A stretch of 64,000 nucleotides of DNA from Undaria pinnatifida (GCA_012845835.1 JABAKD010000013.1:10357128-10421127); one strand, 5' to 3'. Counted from the first letter of the stretch, positions 13,001-25,084 are shown. Made by a program: numbers and translations. Notes: generated by a model from the letters alone, not told the origin.

Positions 13001-16000
13001 CCTTTTTTTGAACGAGACAATAAGTTCATACCATGACTATTGATGTTACGGGGAAACACATTTAACGAGGACCAAATTCAGTTAGGAAAAAAAGATGAAT
13101 GAGTAGGTTTCCGTGTATGTCGTGGTTCTTGATGATTACTATAATGGCCGTCCGTAAAATAGTCCGAAGACATCAATTTCGCTGCCGAGGGAGACGATTC
13201 ACACAAAAAAAAGACGCATGACGAGTGAGTGCTATCACTCATGCCAACCGCCAGCAAGAAGGGCATACAGCAATGCGACTTTAAGAACCATGACGCGCAC
13301 GTCTGTCGTGCAGCTCTTTGCCTTGTGGCTTGGACCTGTCCCCAACCTAAGCAGCCCTGGTTGATTCGCGTGGGCTCGCGCTATAATCGCCAATAACAAC
13401 TTTCGACAGTGTTTGCCGTTGTATCCAAGCACCTTTTTAATCGGGGAACACCATGCCCTCCCCCCCCCCCCTCTTCGGGTGATTTCCGAACACGATTACC
13501 AGGAGCTGGAAGCCCTGCTGTACGAAGACGTGCCACCAGACACGAAGGACTCCAACGGCAATTCTCTTCTGCTTCTCGCCTCCCAGCAGGTTGGTATTGT
13601 ACGAACAGAACACACATCGGATAGGTGATCCACGCAGATTCTATGTCTCTGTCGTAATGATGTGTCGTGCAGGATTCGGGTGCTCGCGCAGTATGGATCC
13701 AAGCCAGGAAAACGTGCGCCAGGTTAATTCAGAACAGTGTAGATCCAAGCCGGGAAAACGTGCGCCGGATTAATTCAGACATCTTCCGGATATACAGATC
13801 ATGTTCACCATGGATCCATCAGTCCTGAAGAATAGACTAGGTCTAATCTAGAGCCCATTTCCCTAAATATAATAAATGTAAACGTGGCTTAGAATCCGGA
13901 CCAGGTATGTAGTCTATGGTATTTAGTATGGAAAAGGCCAAAAAGCAACGTACCGGGTGTGAATTGTATAATAAGGTCGACATTTTTTTCCGGAACTGTT
14001 GTTTTTGGGTCGATTTTTTTTTTTCAGAACAACCTCCACAAGGTCGGTTCGGGGTTGGAGTTGAAAGAGGGGTTAGGGCTTAAGGTTAGGGATAGGGTTA
14101 GGGTTAGGTTTTATGGCGTTTTATCCTACATCTCTTCTCATAATGCTGGAAAACCACACACCGTACGACTAGTACACACAAAATCTCGTTTTTTTTTTCG
14201 ATACTGCTGTATCTTACCTGGTACATGTTTATGGCTTTCGTAGACAGGCCGTCCCGATCTATCAGACGTGTGAAATAACCCTAACATCACCAGCTGCCCA
14301 CGGAAAGCGAACCTACTGGGTTTACGTCCGGACTTCCCCGCACCAAAAACTTGCCACCAGATCTTGGTATGATAAAGCAGAGCAAAATTTTTCGCGGGAA
14401 ATATTCCAAGGTGAAGAGGATAAACAACAGGTGTCTGTTGCTTCGTCTCGACACGACACGTCCTCCAAGGCTTACTTATGGACGGGGCACCGGTAGCTGT
14501 TGATTTATTTCGAGAAAGCTCTCGCTAATAAGAAAAGCCGATTTCGCGGTCGAGGCTTGATTTTTTATGCTGTCACCACCACGCTTTAGTGTTATCTCCC
14601 AAGCCTACCCTTGACCGTCTTGGTCTTGTTCGGGAATGAGCTTGTAATGTAAGTTTGTGCATACTGTTGACTGTTTTGTCGAAGATGGACGAAGTCGAAA
14701 CTCCTATAGGAAAACACGCTAGTAAAACATGCAGTAGGCCAACTACTGATGACGCGCGTTCCATTCCCTCGGTCGCCGTTGCCACCCGCTTTATGCCCCC
14801 ACCGTTTTGTGCCTACCGAAGGGGAACAAGCGCATGGTCAAGTTCCTTCTACGGAAGGGGGCGACCATGAACCACCAAAACATGGACGGCAACACCGTCC
14901 TTCATTTCTGCTACTCCACCGGTCGAGAGGTATGTCGGGCGATACGAGGGGCAACACAAGACAAGCCATCAGAGAGATAATAGTCCAAATACCTGGTAGA
15001 GCTTTTTATTACTGCAAAACGGGGGTGAATACCACACCGCCAGGTCATCCCGACATGTTGGCACCTTCACTCAAGAGTTATACTCCTTTGTCTCGGCTTC
15101 CGTTTATTCGCCCCGCCTCCCCTTCTTGCCTCTCACCCTCCCATCCTATCCTCTGTTGTTATCCATTGTTCAACGCCTAAACAAACACGGATCGTACATG
15201 TTCGGCGGTTGATGTTACAAGGTTTACTTTTAGGGTAGGTGATCGTTTAAAACATTTGTAGCAGGAGTCGAACGGACTAATCCCTTCTACAGTAGAGCTC
15301 TATATACCTGGAAGGCGCCATCTGTTCAGGTACAGGAGGGTAAGTAACTAGTCTGCTTGGGCTTACGCATGCTAGAGATGCGCCCATTTTTTTTTTTTCA
15401 TGATGCTCTTCCCGCGCTTAAAGGAGCTCTACAGCCGACGAAGAAGAGGCCGATTTTGATAGGGAAAATGAAAATGCAACCACCGATGAACAATCCCAGA
15501 GACCATAACGAACAAAATCGCAAAAACAAAGAATGTCACTCCGACAGTTTCGGGTCAAGGAGTCTGTCTTTTCACGGGTCGGGTCTCTTTTCACGGGTCG
15601 GGTCACTTTTTTGTCATGGGTCGAGACGGGCCGGGGTGGATCCAACGCGATCTTACCCGGCCCATGATATTTGAAAACCTTCCTGGCCCGACCGGACTCG
15701 ACCCGTGAGACAGCCTGGTTCGACCCGCGAGAGTTTGGAAACCTCCTGGTCCGACCCGGCCCGCGGGCCGCCGGTTGACGACCCGTGAAAGAGCCCTGCT
15801 AACTCGCCGAAAAGTGCTACCCCAGTCGCAGTGCTACTGGTAGAAGGTTAGCCAATCACCGACCCAAATAGCTTACAACAGACAGTGATGTCGTCTGTGT
15901 TTTTGCTGTGTTTTCGTTCTTGCGCTGTTTGGTAGATGGTTGATCCTTGCTTGTTTGCAGCTCGCGTGCCTTTTGCGTACGTTTTGATTTCGTTTGATTC

Positions 16001-18641
16001 ATACCTGGTATTGTTTGCGGTGTTTACATTTCAGTAAGATTTTTTAGGGGCACACGGACGGACGGACGGGCAGACGGACGGACGAACACGTTTAGACTTT
16101 TCCCCCACAAAGAACCCATCACCTACCTGGTACCAGGTACCAGGTACCAGGTACCAGGTACCATGTACCAGGTACCAGGTACCAGGTACCAGGTACCGGG
16201 GGTATGGAGTTACTGCTTCGTTCCCCATCAACGGGAGCTGTGCAGTGCGAAAAGGGTTACTCAGCAGAATTAAAAAAAAAAATCACCGCGGGTTGGATAC
16301 ACGCCCCATCGTTATGGCTACACGCCTGCCTGCAGGCTACGGTGTGGCTTAGTTGTACGCTACTCGCAGTAGAAGAGTTGTACGCTACGAGAGACACGGT
16401 GCTACGATAGGGGCTACAGTACCTGTTTTCCAAGGTTTATCATTTGTGACGGGTTCATGACCCGAGCCGCCGCGGATCGGGTCAGGAGATGTTTTAAAAA
16501 ACCCGCGGGTCGAGTCGAGTCGAGTCGGGTCGGGTCGGGTCGGGTCGGGTCGGGTCGGGTCGGGTCGGGTCGGGTCGGGTCGGGTCGGGTCGGGTCGGGT
16601 CGGGTCGGGTCGGGTCGGGTCGGGTCGGGTCGGGTCGGGTCGGGTCGGGTCGGGTCGGGTCGGGTCGGGTCGGGTCGGGTCGGGTCGGGTCGGGTCGGGT
16701 CGGGTCGGGTCGGGTCGGGTCGGGTCGGGTCGGGTCGGGTCGGGTCGGGTCGGGTCGGGTCGGGTCGGGTCGGATCGGGTCGGGTCGGCTCTGGTCGGGT
16801 CAGGTCGGGTCTGGAGGTGTTCAAACATCACGGGTCGGGCCGGGTCACCCTGACTCAATCCGACCCGCGAGAAGGGATCCGACCCGTGGAAAAAAAAAGG
16901 CCCTGCACGGTATTTTTGGAGCAAAGCAGTTCTGCCTGACGGGAGATCCTGAACTGTATCGCTGACATGGGGTACGGAAGAGGTGGACCATCTAATTTGT
17001 GTTCTGGGTTTTTTTCCCCGCTCAAGGAGCTCTTTACATGTCTCCCCCTCCAGAAAGAAAAACGGATTTGATTTTTTTGAGTGAAACCGAAAAGTGCAGC
17101 CCGAGGGCTAATGAACAAAGCCATGCCTGGGCAAGGTATACAAAAAACATTCGTAGTGCAAAATCGAAAACGACATTCCCACCATTAATTTTGGGTTAAG
17201 GAGCCCCGGCGGGTCATTTTCAGAACGTAGTTTAGCCGAAAAGCGTCACCGGGCGCCTCTATCTTGGGACGCGTCCATTGGAATATATCGTGTTTCGCAA
17301 GATTGTGTGTTGTGTCTACAAGATTCCCCTGCGGGATAAACTTGGCTTCAATTTAACCCCCGGGGGGGGGGGTCGCAAGTTGAAAAGGGAGGAGGACACA
17401 GGCGTTCCTAGGAGGAGGTACGTATAACCAGGTATGTATAACGTACGAAGCAGCTCTGGCAAACTAAAGATTAGGCAACTATTTCATCAGAAATCGCGCA
17501 AATAACCGAGCAAGTAGCACCGGTCAACCGCCCAAACGAGTTTGTGCGACTTATGTCCGGAAATATAATCATCATTTTATTTTAATATTACTGTCCAAAG
17601 GTTGGTTAAATTTCCGGACAGCGTGGTGTACACCTAGGCTCAAAGCCGTTTTTCGTGGTAGAGAACAGAGATTTCCAAGCGAGGAAACTCACAGACGTTA
17701 GCGTTTACCTCTTCGCCGTAGCATGCGTCCGTCCACACGCCTTGGCATAGCGAGCTCACCACATCGCTCTGCAGTTAGTTGTTTGTGACTCCGAGAACCC
17801 AGCCGACTCGTCATGCACCGATTCCACGATATGGTCCTGTCATGATACGCATCAAACGCACTCAACTAATGGGAAGATTTACGGTATACGACCGGGTGTG
17901 ACCCGCCCCCCCCCCCTCTGGCGATAACATTATTTGGGGTTCTAAGCAACCTATCACCCGGTGTGGTATACTCTATACGGGGGGTCATATACAACACGAA
18001 CCCTTCTGGGTGATAAATATGGGTGATCGTTTCGGATTTGGTTTTCAAAAGTATCACCGGGGGGTGTTATACTCTATACCTATAGGGGGTGCGATAAAAA
18101 GGAGTGTGGATAACCTGTAGTAAATACCCACCGATCGTTCTCACGGAACCCCTATACCTTCGGGGGGTGACAAAAGGGGTGTGAGAAGCCTGACGCATGC
18201 TACGATAGATGTATACCTTTTTTTGGCTATTTAGGTTTCTGAATGACGGGGCTCATTTACCCAAAAACGTCGGAAAATACGCCCCGTTTATTTTTGCATG
18301 AGTATCGTTGTGTACCTAGGCTATAGGAGGTTTCACCCGGTAGCAGTTTTGTTTTTCTCTCCAAATTAGTTTTTGGGTTAAGAATGGCATGTCTTGAGCT
18401 CCCCAAGTTGAGGAGTCTCAGGAAAACAAGTGGTACACTTTTATCGTAGCACGCGTCGCCTGTCTTCTTACCCCCCCGAATAAATGACTACTAATAGAAA
18501 CGCCTAAAACGCTTTTTTTTCTTTGCTTATCAGGACCTGGCGGAGTACTTGAAACTCAAGGGCGCGGACGACTCCTTGCTGAACGGCGAAGGCCTAACCT
18601 GCTACGAGGGACTTCACGCCGATCAGTTAGACGGCATCTAG
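10081..18641 (+). CDS. Ankyrin-repeat protein
   Basis: Predicted exons are 10081-10338, 12110-12238, 13503-13589, 14822-14929 and 18534-18641 (TAG stop), all joined in phase 0, giving about 229 residues. The first exon gives a helical, charged N-terminus (LQDFTVPVGSMFIADVVEEH, then an Arg/Glu-rich helix). The later exons join into ankyrin repeats: AAKTGNLAELEALL, DTKDSNGNSLLLLASQQ, GNKRMVKFLLRKGATMNHQN, DGNTVLHFCYSTGREDLAEY and KGADDSLLNGEGLTCYEGL. Helix-turn-helix spacing and the NxxGNTxLHF pattern are kept across the splice junctions, which supports the model. Ankyrin repeats normally bind other proteins, but the partner is unknown. The ATG at 10081 follows an acceptor-like AACAG, so an upstream exon, perhaps from the gene ending near 7440, may join here. 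The acceptor of exon 2 is uncertain (12110 is chosen for phase). Confidence 0.75.
10658..10692 (+). repeat. Interstitial telomere-like TTAGGG run
   Basis: Four to five units of (T/C)TAGGG are followed by GGAATGGG. Similar short runs occur at about 14085-14115 and 44150-44195, and CCCTAACCC-type sequence is frequent across 48830-49830. TTAGGG is the common telomere unit of many protists, so these are interstitial copies. Confidence 0.7.
10916..11130. mobile_element. GGGTC-family MITE (best-preserved copy)
   Basis: The 215-bp copy begins CAGGGCTTTTCAGGG and ends CCCGTGAAAAGCCCTG, which are inverted ends. Inside are two TCAGGAGG/TCACGGGTCGGGTC blocks and a short run of GGGTC pentamers. Other copies are at 8598-8816, 15567-15798, 16450-16905, 52335-52419, 56045-56355 and 58261-58425. 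CAGGG ends resemble hAT elements, but no 8-bp duplication was seen. It lies in the first intron of the ankyrin gene. Confidence 0.75.
11232..11945 (+). repeat. Tandem array derived from the next intron-exon junction
   Basis: Four units of about 113 bp (11232-11675) share GATGCTCGATGGTACTGCTT, TCGTCCTCTGTTTCGTCG, TGTTTCACGTTCCCG and ATCCAAAACGCACAATC. A fifth diverged copy (about 11840-11945) bridges them to the true acceptor and start of ankyrin exon 2 at 12050-12145, which has the same order of motifs (TGTTTCACTTTTTT, AACCCACAACGAAT, ACGGAACGGCGCTTGATGG). The array therefore seems to be an expansion of the intron 3' end plus exon start. Confidence 0.7.
12731..12990 (+). repeat. Dispersed repeat, copy in opposite orientation at 29090-29370
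   Basis: It shares long similar stretches with the reverse complement of 29090-29370, including ATACCTGGCCCAGCA, CTGTCTGTTCGCG, GCGATCAACCAAACACTGCC (diverged here) and ACGCCTACGTAATTATCTC. It has no coding capacity. It lies in an ankyrin-gene intron, and its partner lies in an ORC2 intron. Confidence 0.7.
15567..15798. mobile_element. GGGTC-family MITE
   Basis: TTTTCACGGGTCGGGTC at the left and GACCCGTGAAAGAGCCCTG at the right are the inverted family ends. The interior has CCTGGCCCGACC and CTCCTGGTCCGACCC blocks. It lies in the last intron of the ankyrin gene. Confidence 0.65.
16120..16200. repeat. GGTACCAGGTACCA short tandem repeat
   Basis: About nine GTACCAG heptamers (palindromic KpnI-type GGTACC core), with one GTACCAT variant, lie in the last ankyrin-gene intron. 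Many clipped GTACCAGG motifs occur elsewhere in the window. Confidence 0.8.
16450..16905. mobile_element. GGGTC-family MITE with massively expanded pentamer
   Basis: The flanks carry the family sequence (TGACCCGAGCCGC and GGATCGGGTCAGGAG on the left, GACCCGTGGAAAAAAAAGGCC then CTG on the right). The internal GGGTC run, only a few units long in sister copies, is expanded to about 55 nearly perfect pentamers (about 16505-16780). Frames on both strands are open through it (Thr-Arg-Pro-Asp or Gly-Arg-Val-Gly-Ser repeats) but have no coding meaning. Confidence 0.8.
18192..18468. mobile_element. MITE with GACGCATGCTACGATAG ends
   Basis: Left GACGCATGCTACGATAG and right ATCGTAGCACGCGTC are inverted repeats of the family first seen at 498-802. 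The interior has GAATGACGGGGCTC and TTGAGGAGTCTCAGG. The repeated GCCT on both sides may be a short target duplication. It lies in the last ankyrin-gene intron, only 65 bp before the final exon. Confidence 0.7.
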
Positions 18642-18644
18642 TTA

Positions 18645-18907
18645 CAGTGGGGTTTTCCCTACAATGCCGCTGGAATAGCGCATAGTACCGCTATAGTGCA
18701 GGTGGAATAGTGCATAGTGCCGGTATAGAGCCGGTGGAGTAGTGCCTATTGCTATTGTAGTGCCGCCGGAGTCGCTTGGCACGATCGGAACCCGCCACAC
18801 TAGTACCAGTGTGGGTAATGTACACCGAATAACAGTACCGGCGTCCGGTATACTGCGAGTGTTGGCTTGCACACGCCGGCACTGCAGGGGGATCCCCCCC
18901 ACTGCTG
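18645..18907. mobile_element. pogo/Tigger-like MITE in the 3' UTR of the ankyrin gene
   Basis: It begins TA-CAGTGGGGTTTTCCC and ends GGGGATCCCCCCCACTGCTG-TA, with TA dinucleotides at both borders and CAG..CTG ends. The ends and the TA target agree with pogo/Tigger-type Tc1-mariner elements. It starts only 3 nt after the ankyrin TAG stop, so it would be transcribed in the 3' UTR. No transposase frame is present. Confidence 0.7.
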
Positions 18908-19524
18908 TACCCGGTAACCCAGCGCAAGGTTTGTTTAAAAGCGCTGCTGATGAACGGTGCTACGGTAGGGGCTGTTTGCACTGTTGAGCCCCAAACATTG
19001 TTTTTCACTGACGTGGAGCTCTTCTTCCACTAAGAAGTTAAAAGCAAATTACTACCCAATACTTTTGGGTCCGGTCCGATTTCTATTTTTCTTGAGATAC
19101 CTGCGGTGGCCCTAGGGTGGTGTACCAAAAATTCCATGGAACGCGGCTTACCAAGGTCACAAAGTATATGAAAAAAAAAAAAATCACGGCGGCAATTGTG
19201 CGTGCTCTTAGGGGGTTGCACTTCACAGGCCCGACTGAGGTGCCAACAGTATCGTGTGCGTATGCGCCCGATTAGACTTGGCGGGCGCACAAGGGAGAGG
19301 TTGGAAGAGCGTGACCTCACAAGACCAAACTCTGTATGTATGTATCCCCCACCCACTCGAAGCATGGACGAGGACGCGAACGAGCACATGCCGCTTTGGT
19401 TTTGTGCTCGGTGGACAAAACGGTCCAGCGCGAGGGGTGGCTGGCATAAATATGTGTGTGCCCTTCACATTAAACTGCTAGGTCTACCCAGCGGCATCCA
19501 GCACACACCCAGTTAACCGCGCGC

Positions 19525-19940
19525 CGATTCATCATCCTAGAGAGAGGCAAGCTCCCTGGTCAAAAACTACTAGGAGTACGAGAATGAGAACATACAGCAG
19601 GGGTCCCTCAACAAGGCGGTCTGAGTAAAGCGGTATCCCTATATAAGGCGGTCAAAATCGCATGGCACAACTCCTGGGGAATCGCACTCACCACCCGAAA
19701 TGAAAAAGGCGGCTTCCCCCAATCGATTCATCATCCCAGAGAGGGACAAGCTTTCTTGTTAGAAACTATGAGTAGTATGAGAATGATGAGCACATACTTA
19801 CAGCAGGGATCCCTCAATAAAGCGGTCTGACTAAGGCGGTATTCCTATATAAGGCGGTCAAAATCGTATGGCACAACTGGGGAATCGCACTCATAACCCA
19901 GAACGAATAAGGCGGCTTCCCTCTACAAGGCGGTCGGTCA
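19525..19940 (+). repeat. Tandem duplication carrying pogo-like MITE ends
   Basis: A segment of about 205 bp (CGATTCATCATCC..., then TA-CAGCAGGGGTCCCTCAA..., then AAGGCGGTCAAAATCGCATG...) is present twice, starting at about 19525 and 19728. Each copy contains one left end of the AAGGCGGT MITE family (19595 and 19801). The right terminus is missing or replaced by the GACGCGTGCTACG family starting at about 19968. Confidence 0.65.
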
Positions 19941-20556
19941 TGTTGCTCTGGCACACCACCGCGACGCGTGCTACGAGAGGTGAACCACTTTTTTTCTTAA
20001 TACTACCCCTCGCTTTGGGAGGTCAAGGCATGTCCTTAACCCAAAAACTGTTTTGAAAAAAAACAAAACTTCTAAATCCCATCATGGGCTATAGGGTACA
20101 CGACGATAATAACCATGAAAAAAGAAATGACCTAATTCCGAGTCGTTCTACGGTAGCCCCCCCAACTTTTATTTAACGAAAATAATGGCCGGTTTTGAAA
20201 CCAACTCCCGCCCGTATCTACTGAAATACGGTGCGCCTTGCCACCCCGACGACGCCATCGTTCGATAATCCTTCGATGCAAACAAGACAAATACTTGAAG
20301 ATATCATCTTTAATAGCACCCATCCTCGTGCTGAGCAGCCATGAAACGTTCGTCAAAGAAAAGCGCTGGTTTTGGCGGGGGCTATCGTAGAATCAGTCTT
20401 CCGACGATTTTGGGTCAAGGAGCCCCGTCATTCAGAAACCATTTTAGACGAAAAGTGATACCTCTGTATCGTAGCATGCATCCCGCCTTGCTGGGGGAAC
20501 CCTGCAGTACCGTCTGGGATGAAAAAAAAAAAAATCGATTTCGACGAAAAACAATA

Positions 20557-20901
20557 CGGTAGGGGTTTCCCAGTGAAAGGCGGTCTGAGAAAGGCGGCAT
20601 CCCGATATAAGGCGGCCACAGTCGCTTGGCGCGACTAGGGAATTGCACTCATTACCTGGAAGGAATGAAAGGCGACTTCCCCCAGCAAAGCGATCATACT
20701 GCCCTTTGCCACACCACCGCCTTACCGTGATACCCCTATAAGGCGGTCATACTGCCCTCTGCCACACCACCGCCTTTCTGTGGGACCTCTGGAAGGCGGT
20801 CATACTGCCCTCAGCCACACCACCACCCTTACTGGGGGACCCTATAAGGCGGTCATACTGCCCTCTGCCACACCACCGCCCTTACTGTGGGACCCCTGCT
20901 G
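20557..20901. mobile_element. pogo/Tigger-like MITE (AAGGCGGT family)
   Basis: The 345-bp copy runs from TA-CGGTAGGGGTTTCCC to GGGACCCCTGCTG-TA, with TA on both sides. The interior carries one AAGGCGGTC...GGGAATTGCACTCA block and then about three tandem copies of a roughly 60-bp unit (GGCGGTCATACTGCCCTC, GCCACACCACCGCC). It is non-coding. Confidence 0.7.
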
Positions 20902-22239
20902 TACAGAGTTTTTAAACTAGCATTACTGCCCTCGAAAATAAATCGACTTTTTTTTATTTGGATTTACTATCACTAGACTACAATTTTTTGAAGAAAAAGC
21001 TCGATTATTACTTTCAACAACAACACCATTGCTGTTTTTATACCACACGGCCTTCAACCTCCGCCGTCATGCGCACAAAATCGTAAAAAAATCGTGACCC
21101 AATCAGACGAACCCAGAGCAAGGGCAAAAGTGTGGTTTTAGCATTTACCAGGTAGTCCGAATCGATCGAAAATGGTTGAAGGAGTCGATCACTCCGGCCG
21201 AGACTACTCACGGTAGCGGGTAGCGGTGGTATCCCAATAGTGCCCCTATGTGCCAGGCGGAAACATCGGCATACAAATGTATAGCGGGCAACCGGTACTA
21301 CTCAACCGGCGCCGTGGAGGGACCACGACTGACTGTACCACCCGACCACCCAGCGAGACAGGGTAGGCAAAGGGTAAAAGACAAAGTAAATTCGAAGCAT
21401 GCATTCACCACCGCATTCCAATTCCGGGCCGCTAGCCTCTTGAGGCGGCAACACTCCAAGCCACAGGTTGGATCCGAAATGAATCGTCTAACGGTGAGCC
21501 GAGGGCGGACAAGGCCGGAATCCGAAAAGCAAAAAAAAAGGTCCAAAAAAAGTAAAAAAGAAAATGGCGCTCTCGTACCGGTCGAGAGCGGGACTACTGC
21601 CAAAACACAAGCGAAATGCCGCCCAGGGTCGGCCCCACAGGCAACAACGCCGAGACAACTTGTGGGTGTTGTTTTGAGGCCACTCAAAAGGGCGCAGGAT
21701 TTGATGCACTGCCTGAATTAGCACTGCCGCGTCAGGCAATAACACCTAGGCAAAACTTACGGGTGATGGTTTGGATCCACTCAAGCGGGCCCAGGAATAG
21801 TGCACTGCCATAAGGTGAGTGTTGATTAAAAACTCGATCTCACAGCTGAAGTACAACTACATTATTTTGTAAGATTACCAGCACTGCTGCGAAGGCAACA
21901 CGTGCTTCGTCAGATCTTAATTCTTCGACTACTGCGGAAATGAACCCCCCACCAATTCCACGCAGCTTGTCCCGGAAAAAACTCTTCGGAAATTGTGCGC
22001 CGGTTCTTAAGTTCGTCCTGAAAAACGTGGGCACGGCTCCGACGCGGTGAGCGTCTTCCAACTGGAAAGCCTTTTGGGGACACCTTTACTTGAAGTTAGT
22101 ATAGGGAGGGATTTTTGGGGCTCTAAAGGGGTTAAGAACCGCACTCGACGAGGCAGCCCCAAAAAAGAGCCAGAAAGCGGCGGGTTGGTTTCGTCTACTA
22201 TGCTAGCTCAACTTGGGGCGACGCACCACCAAAATATTG

Positions 22240-22525
22240 ATCGCGCACAACGATACACTTACCTTTATTTTTGGCAGTATGCCGGTACGTACGTAACCGT
22301 CAGTCCGTCTAGAATTTCCAGTACACCACACACACATTAATAGTGTACAACGATACATTATCTGATTTTTGGAAGTAAGCCGGTACGTACGTACGGCTAG
22401 AATTTCCAGTACACCACACACATTAATAGTGCACAACGATACATTATCTGATTTTTCGAGGATAGCCGGTACGCACGTACGTACGTAACCGTCCGTGCGC
22501 CTAGAATTTCCAGTTCACCACACAC
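22240..22525. repeat. Tandem repeat of about 95 bp
   Basis: Three units share CACAACGATACATTATCTGA, GCCGGTACGTACGTAC and TAGAATTTCCAGTACACCAC. It is non-coding intergenic sequence. Confidence 0.75.
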
Positions 22526-24879
22526 ACAAAGTCACGCCTTATAGGTCTCCATCCCACCCGGCGCCATGCTGGAAGCACCAACCACAAGTGTCCACAGCGT
22601 CGTTTTTTACACCACGAAACCACCCTAAGGCCCCCGACGCAACAAGGGGTGGACGCGGGCATTGTCCCGTGTAATATCAGGTGACGGCCACGCCTACATC
22701 GAATCACACTCCTTCACTTCCACATTTGGCCAGTTTCGTCGCCTTTCTCAGACAACCTCTTTTTTTTGTCATCATAAGTCTTCTTCACAGCTCACTCGGT
22801 ACCCCCTCTATATCTATTATCAGAGACAGAGCCTAGACACGCATCGTTTCGTACACTGTCGATCGAAACAGCAGTAAGCCAACCACGCCACTCACGCCAT
22901 TCGCGGGGGGTGAGAAAGGAGTTGCTTACTATAGGAGACCGAGATCTGGCGGTGTCTTTATTGCCGGCAATCCGAAAATCAACTCAGAAAAATGGCCTCA
23001 CGTCAACGGCTGATAGTATGCGTCTTCCACAAAACCAATCTCTTTGAAAGAGCTGAAACATATAACAGGTAACAAACAGGCCAAAACACAAACGACCCGC
23101 CACGTCGAAATTCGCGAATACCCCGCGGCATGATCCTACAAAAAGGACGACACGTGGTCGTACAACAAGGACGACACGCGATCCAAACAAGAACAACTTG
23201 TGATCCCCCAAAAAAGGACGACACCCGCCGCAGACAACTACTCGTGCGGTCCGGCGCTGATCCCAACTCGACCTTCAACAGAGGGCATCTGTGGCAGCAG
23301 CGGGCGGGCACACTACCACAGCCTGCCGTGCGGGCGGCAGAAGACCACGGTCTAATCTTTAGTGCACGGTCTATCCCCTAGAGCACAGCCTGTCCTCAAC
23401 AGTGTACTCTAGTGACTCCGTTGCCAAGACTCCAAAAACCTTCTCGCAAAACGCGCGGTGAGGACGGCAAACAAAATCGCACCGCCCACGGAATCATTTA
23501 TTACGAAATCCCTCAAGCACCGGCGGTTCGCCTGGAACAGAGGGTAACCACTCATGGGGTAAACCCGCCACAAAATGTAGCCTGCCACCGGAAATAAGGG
23601 CACTATAGCGGCAACCGGCACTACTCCACCGCATACTGCTACTACAAGTTTTACCCATCCAAGCCAAGCGACTTCACAGACGTTACAACGGGCAACCGGC
23701 ACTATAACTACCGTACTTTGTAATCTCGCCAAGCAGTGAAGCATCTCCGGTTCGCCAGGGATGGAGAGCGATCACTTATTGTGTAGTCCCGCCAAGAACT
23801 GAACTACATCCGGCCCGCCGGGTATGGAGAGGTACCTGTCGCTGCCCGTGTTTTCGTCAACCACCACGTCATGGTCCTGCGGTTGGCAAAAGAGTTTTGG
23901 GAGAAAAACGTTTGGAGCAAGAGCTTTTAGCTTCCTTCAAGCTGATCATTTCGGGGGGCCAGTGCGTTTGAAGCGTTCACACTGTCGGACAGATCACGAT
24001 CTAGATCCATCAGATCATCTATATCCTATATCTGCCGTTATGCTATGCTGTGCAGGATATGCGCAGTCCAGATCCAACCCAGGAAAAATGCGCCACATCA
24101 GTCAGATCCGCCGGCTCTAACCCGGCAACATAATATATAGGCTGTACAGTTCACATAGATCAGGGACGCATCCGCCCTCAAGACAAACATGAAAACATAC
24201 GGATCTAATCTATGTCGGATGTGTGAAAGCGTTCAGCCGATCCTCGAGAGGCGGCGGGGGGGCGCTTCATTGGGAGCAGCCAGAGTTTTCGGAGCGTTCA
24301 ACACCTCAGTGAGGGGGGCGAATAGGGCGCGCGCACGTACAGGTCAATCCATTGGGTCCACCTCACGAGCCGGGAGGGATGAGCACGGGGATAGCTGCGC
24401 TTGAGCAGAGTGGGGCGCGCGCGCGTACAAGTCAATGTTATGGGTCGATCACGAGCCCCGAGGGGTGACCACGGGGCTAGCTGCGGTTGGCGATAGTTTT
24501 TGGGGTGTTTATAATCGATCGTCAGGAGACGGCGGTGGCGGCCCGAGTACGCCCAAGTTTACGGCATGGATCGGCCATGAGCCGGGAGGGTCCGTCCCGC
24601 TACGGGTGGCGAGAGTTTTCGGAGCGTTCGACCGATCATTGGGAGGTGACGGGGGGCAGCAAACCCTCAGTTAGTTGGCTATTCGTCGACGGTTGCATGC
24701 CACATATTTTATAATAATCTGAACAGCAGCACCTATAGAATCAAGATGATCCAAGTTTGATTTTTTGCCCGGTGTGTAAATGGTTCGAGGTGCAGCGTAA
24801 AAAGCAAAACCATGCTACGCAGGGCTGTGAGCTGGCTGAACTTCACGAGAAAAAACACAACTAACCGACAGAGCTTTTA

Positions 24880-25084
24880 CAGTAGTCCCCCCCCCAGCAA
24901 GGCGGTGGTGTGCCAGAGGGCACTCTGACCAAGGCGGTGGATGGCACACCACCGCCTTATAGGGGGAACCCGCCGTATTCATTCCAGGTTATGAATGCAA
25001 TTCCCCAGTCGCGCCAAGCGATTTTGACCGCCTTGTACAGGGATACCGCCTTATTCCGACCGCCTTATTGGGGTTCCCCCACTG
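24880..25084. mobile_element. pogo/Tigger-like MITE (AAGGCGGT family)
   Basis: It starts TA-CAGTAGTCCCCCCCCC followed by AGCAAGGCGGTGG, and ends ACCGCCTTATTGGGGTTCCC then CCACTG. CAGTAGTCCCCC strongly resembles pogo/Tigger termini. The right border is followed by CA rather than TA, so one flank has mutated. It is non-coding. Confidence 0.7.

Noticed and set aside
16385-16939. Frames of 130-180 codons (Arg-Pro-Asp-Pro-Thr or Gly-Arg-Val-Gly-Ser repeats)
   Set aside because: They are produced by the GGGTC pentamer run inside a MITE.
21248-21721. A 157-codon + strand frame in the intergenic region
   Set aside because: It has no recognisable domain, an odd composition and sits among repeats. 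It is not supported as a gene.
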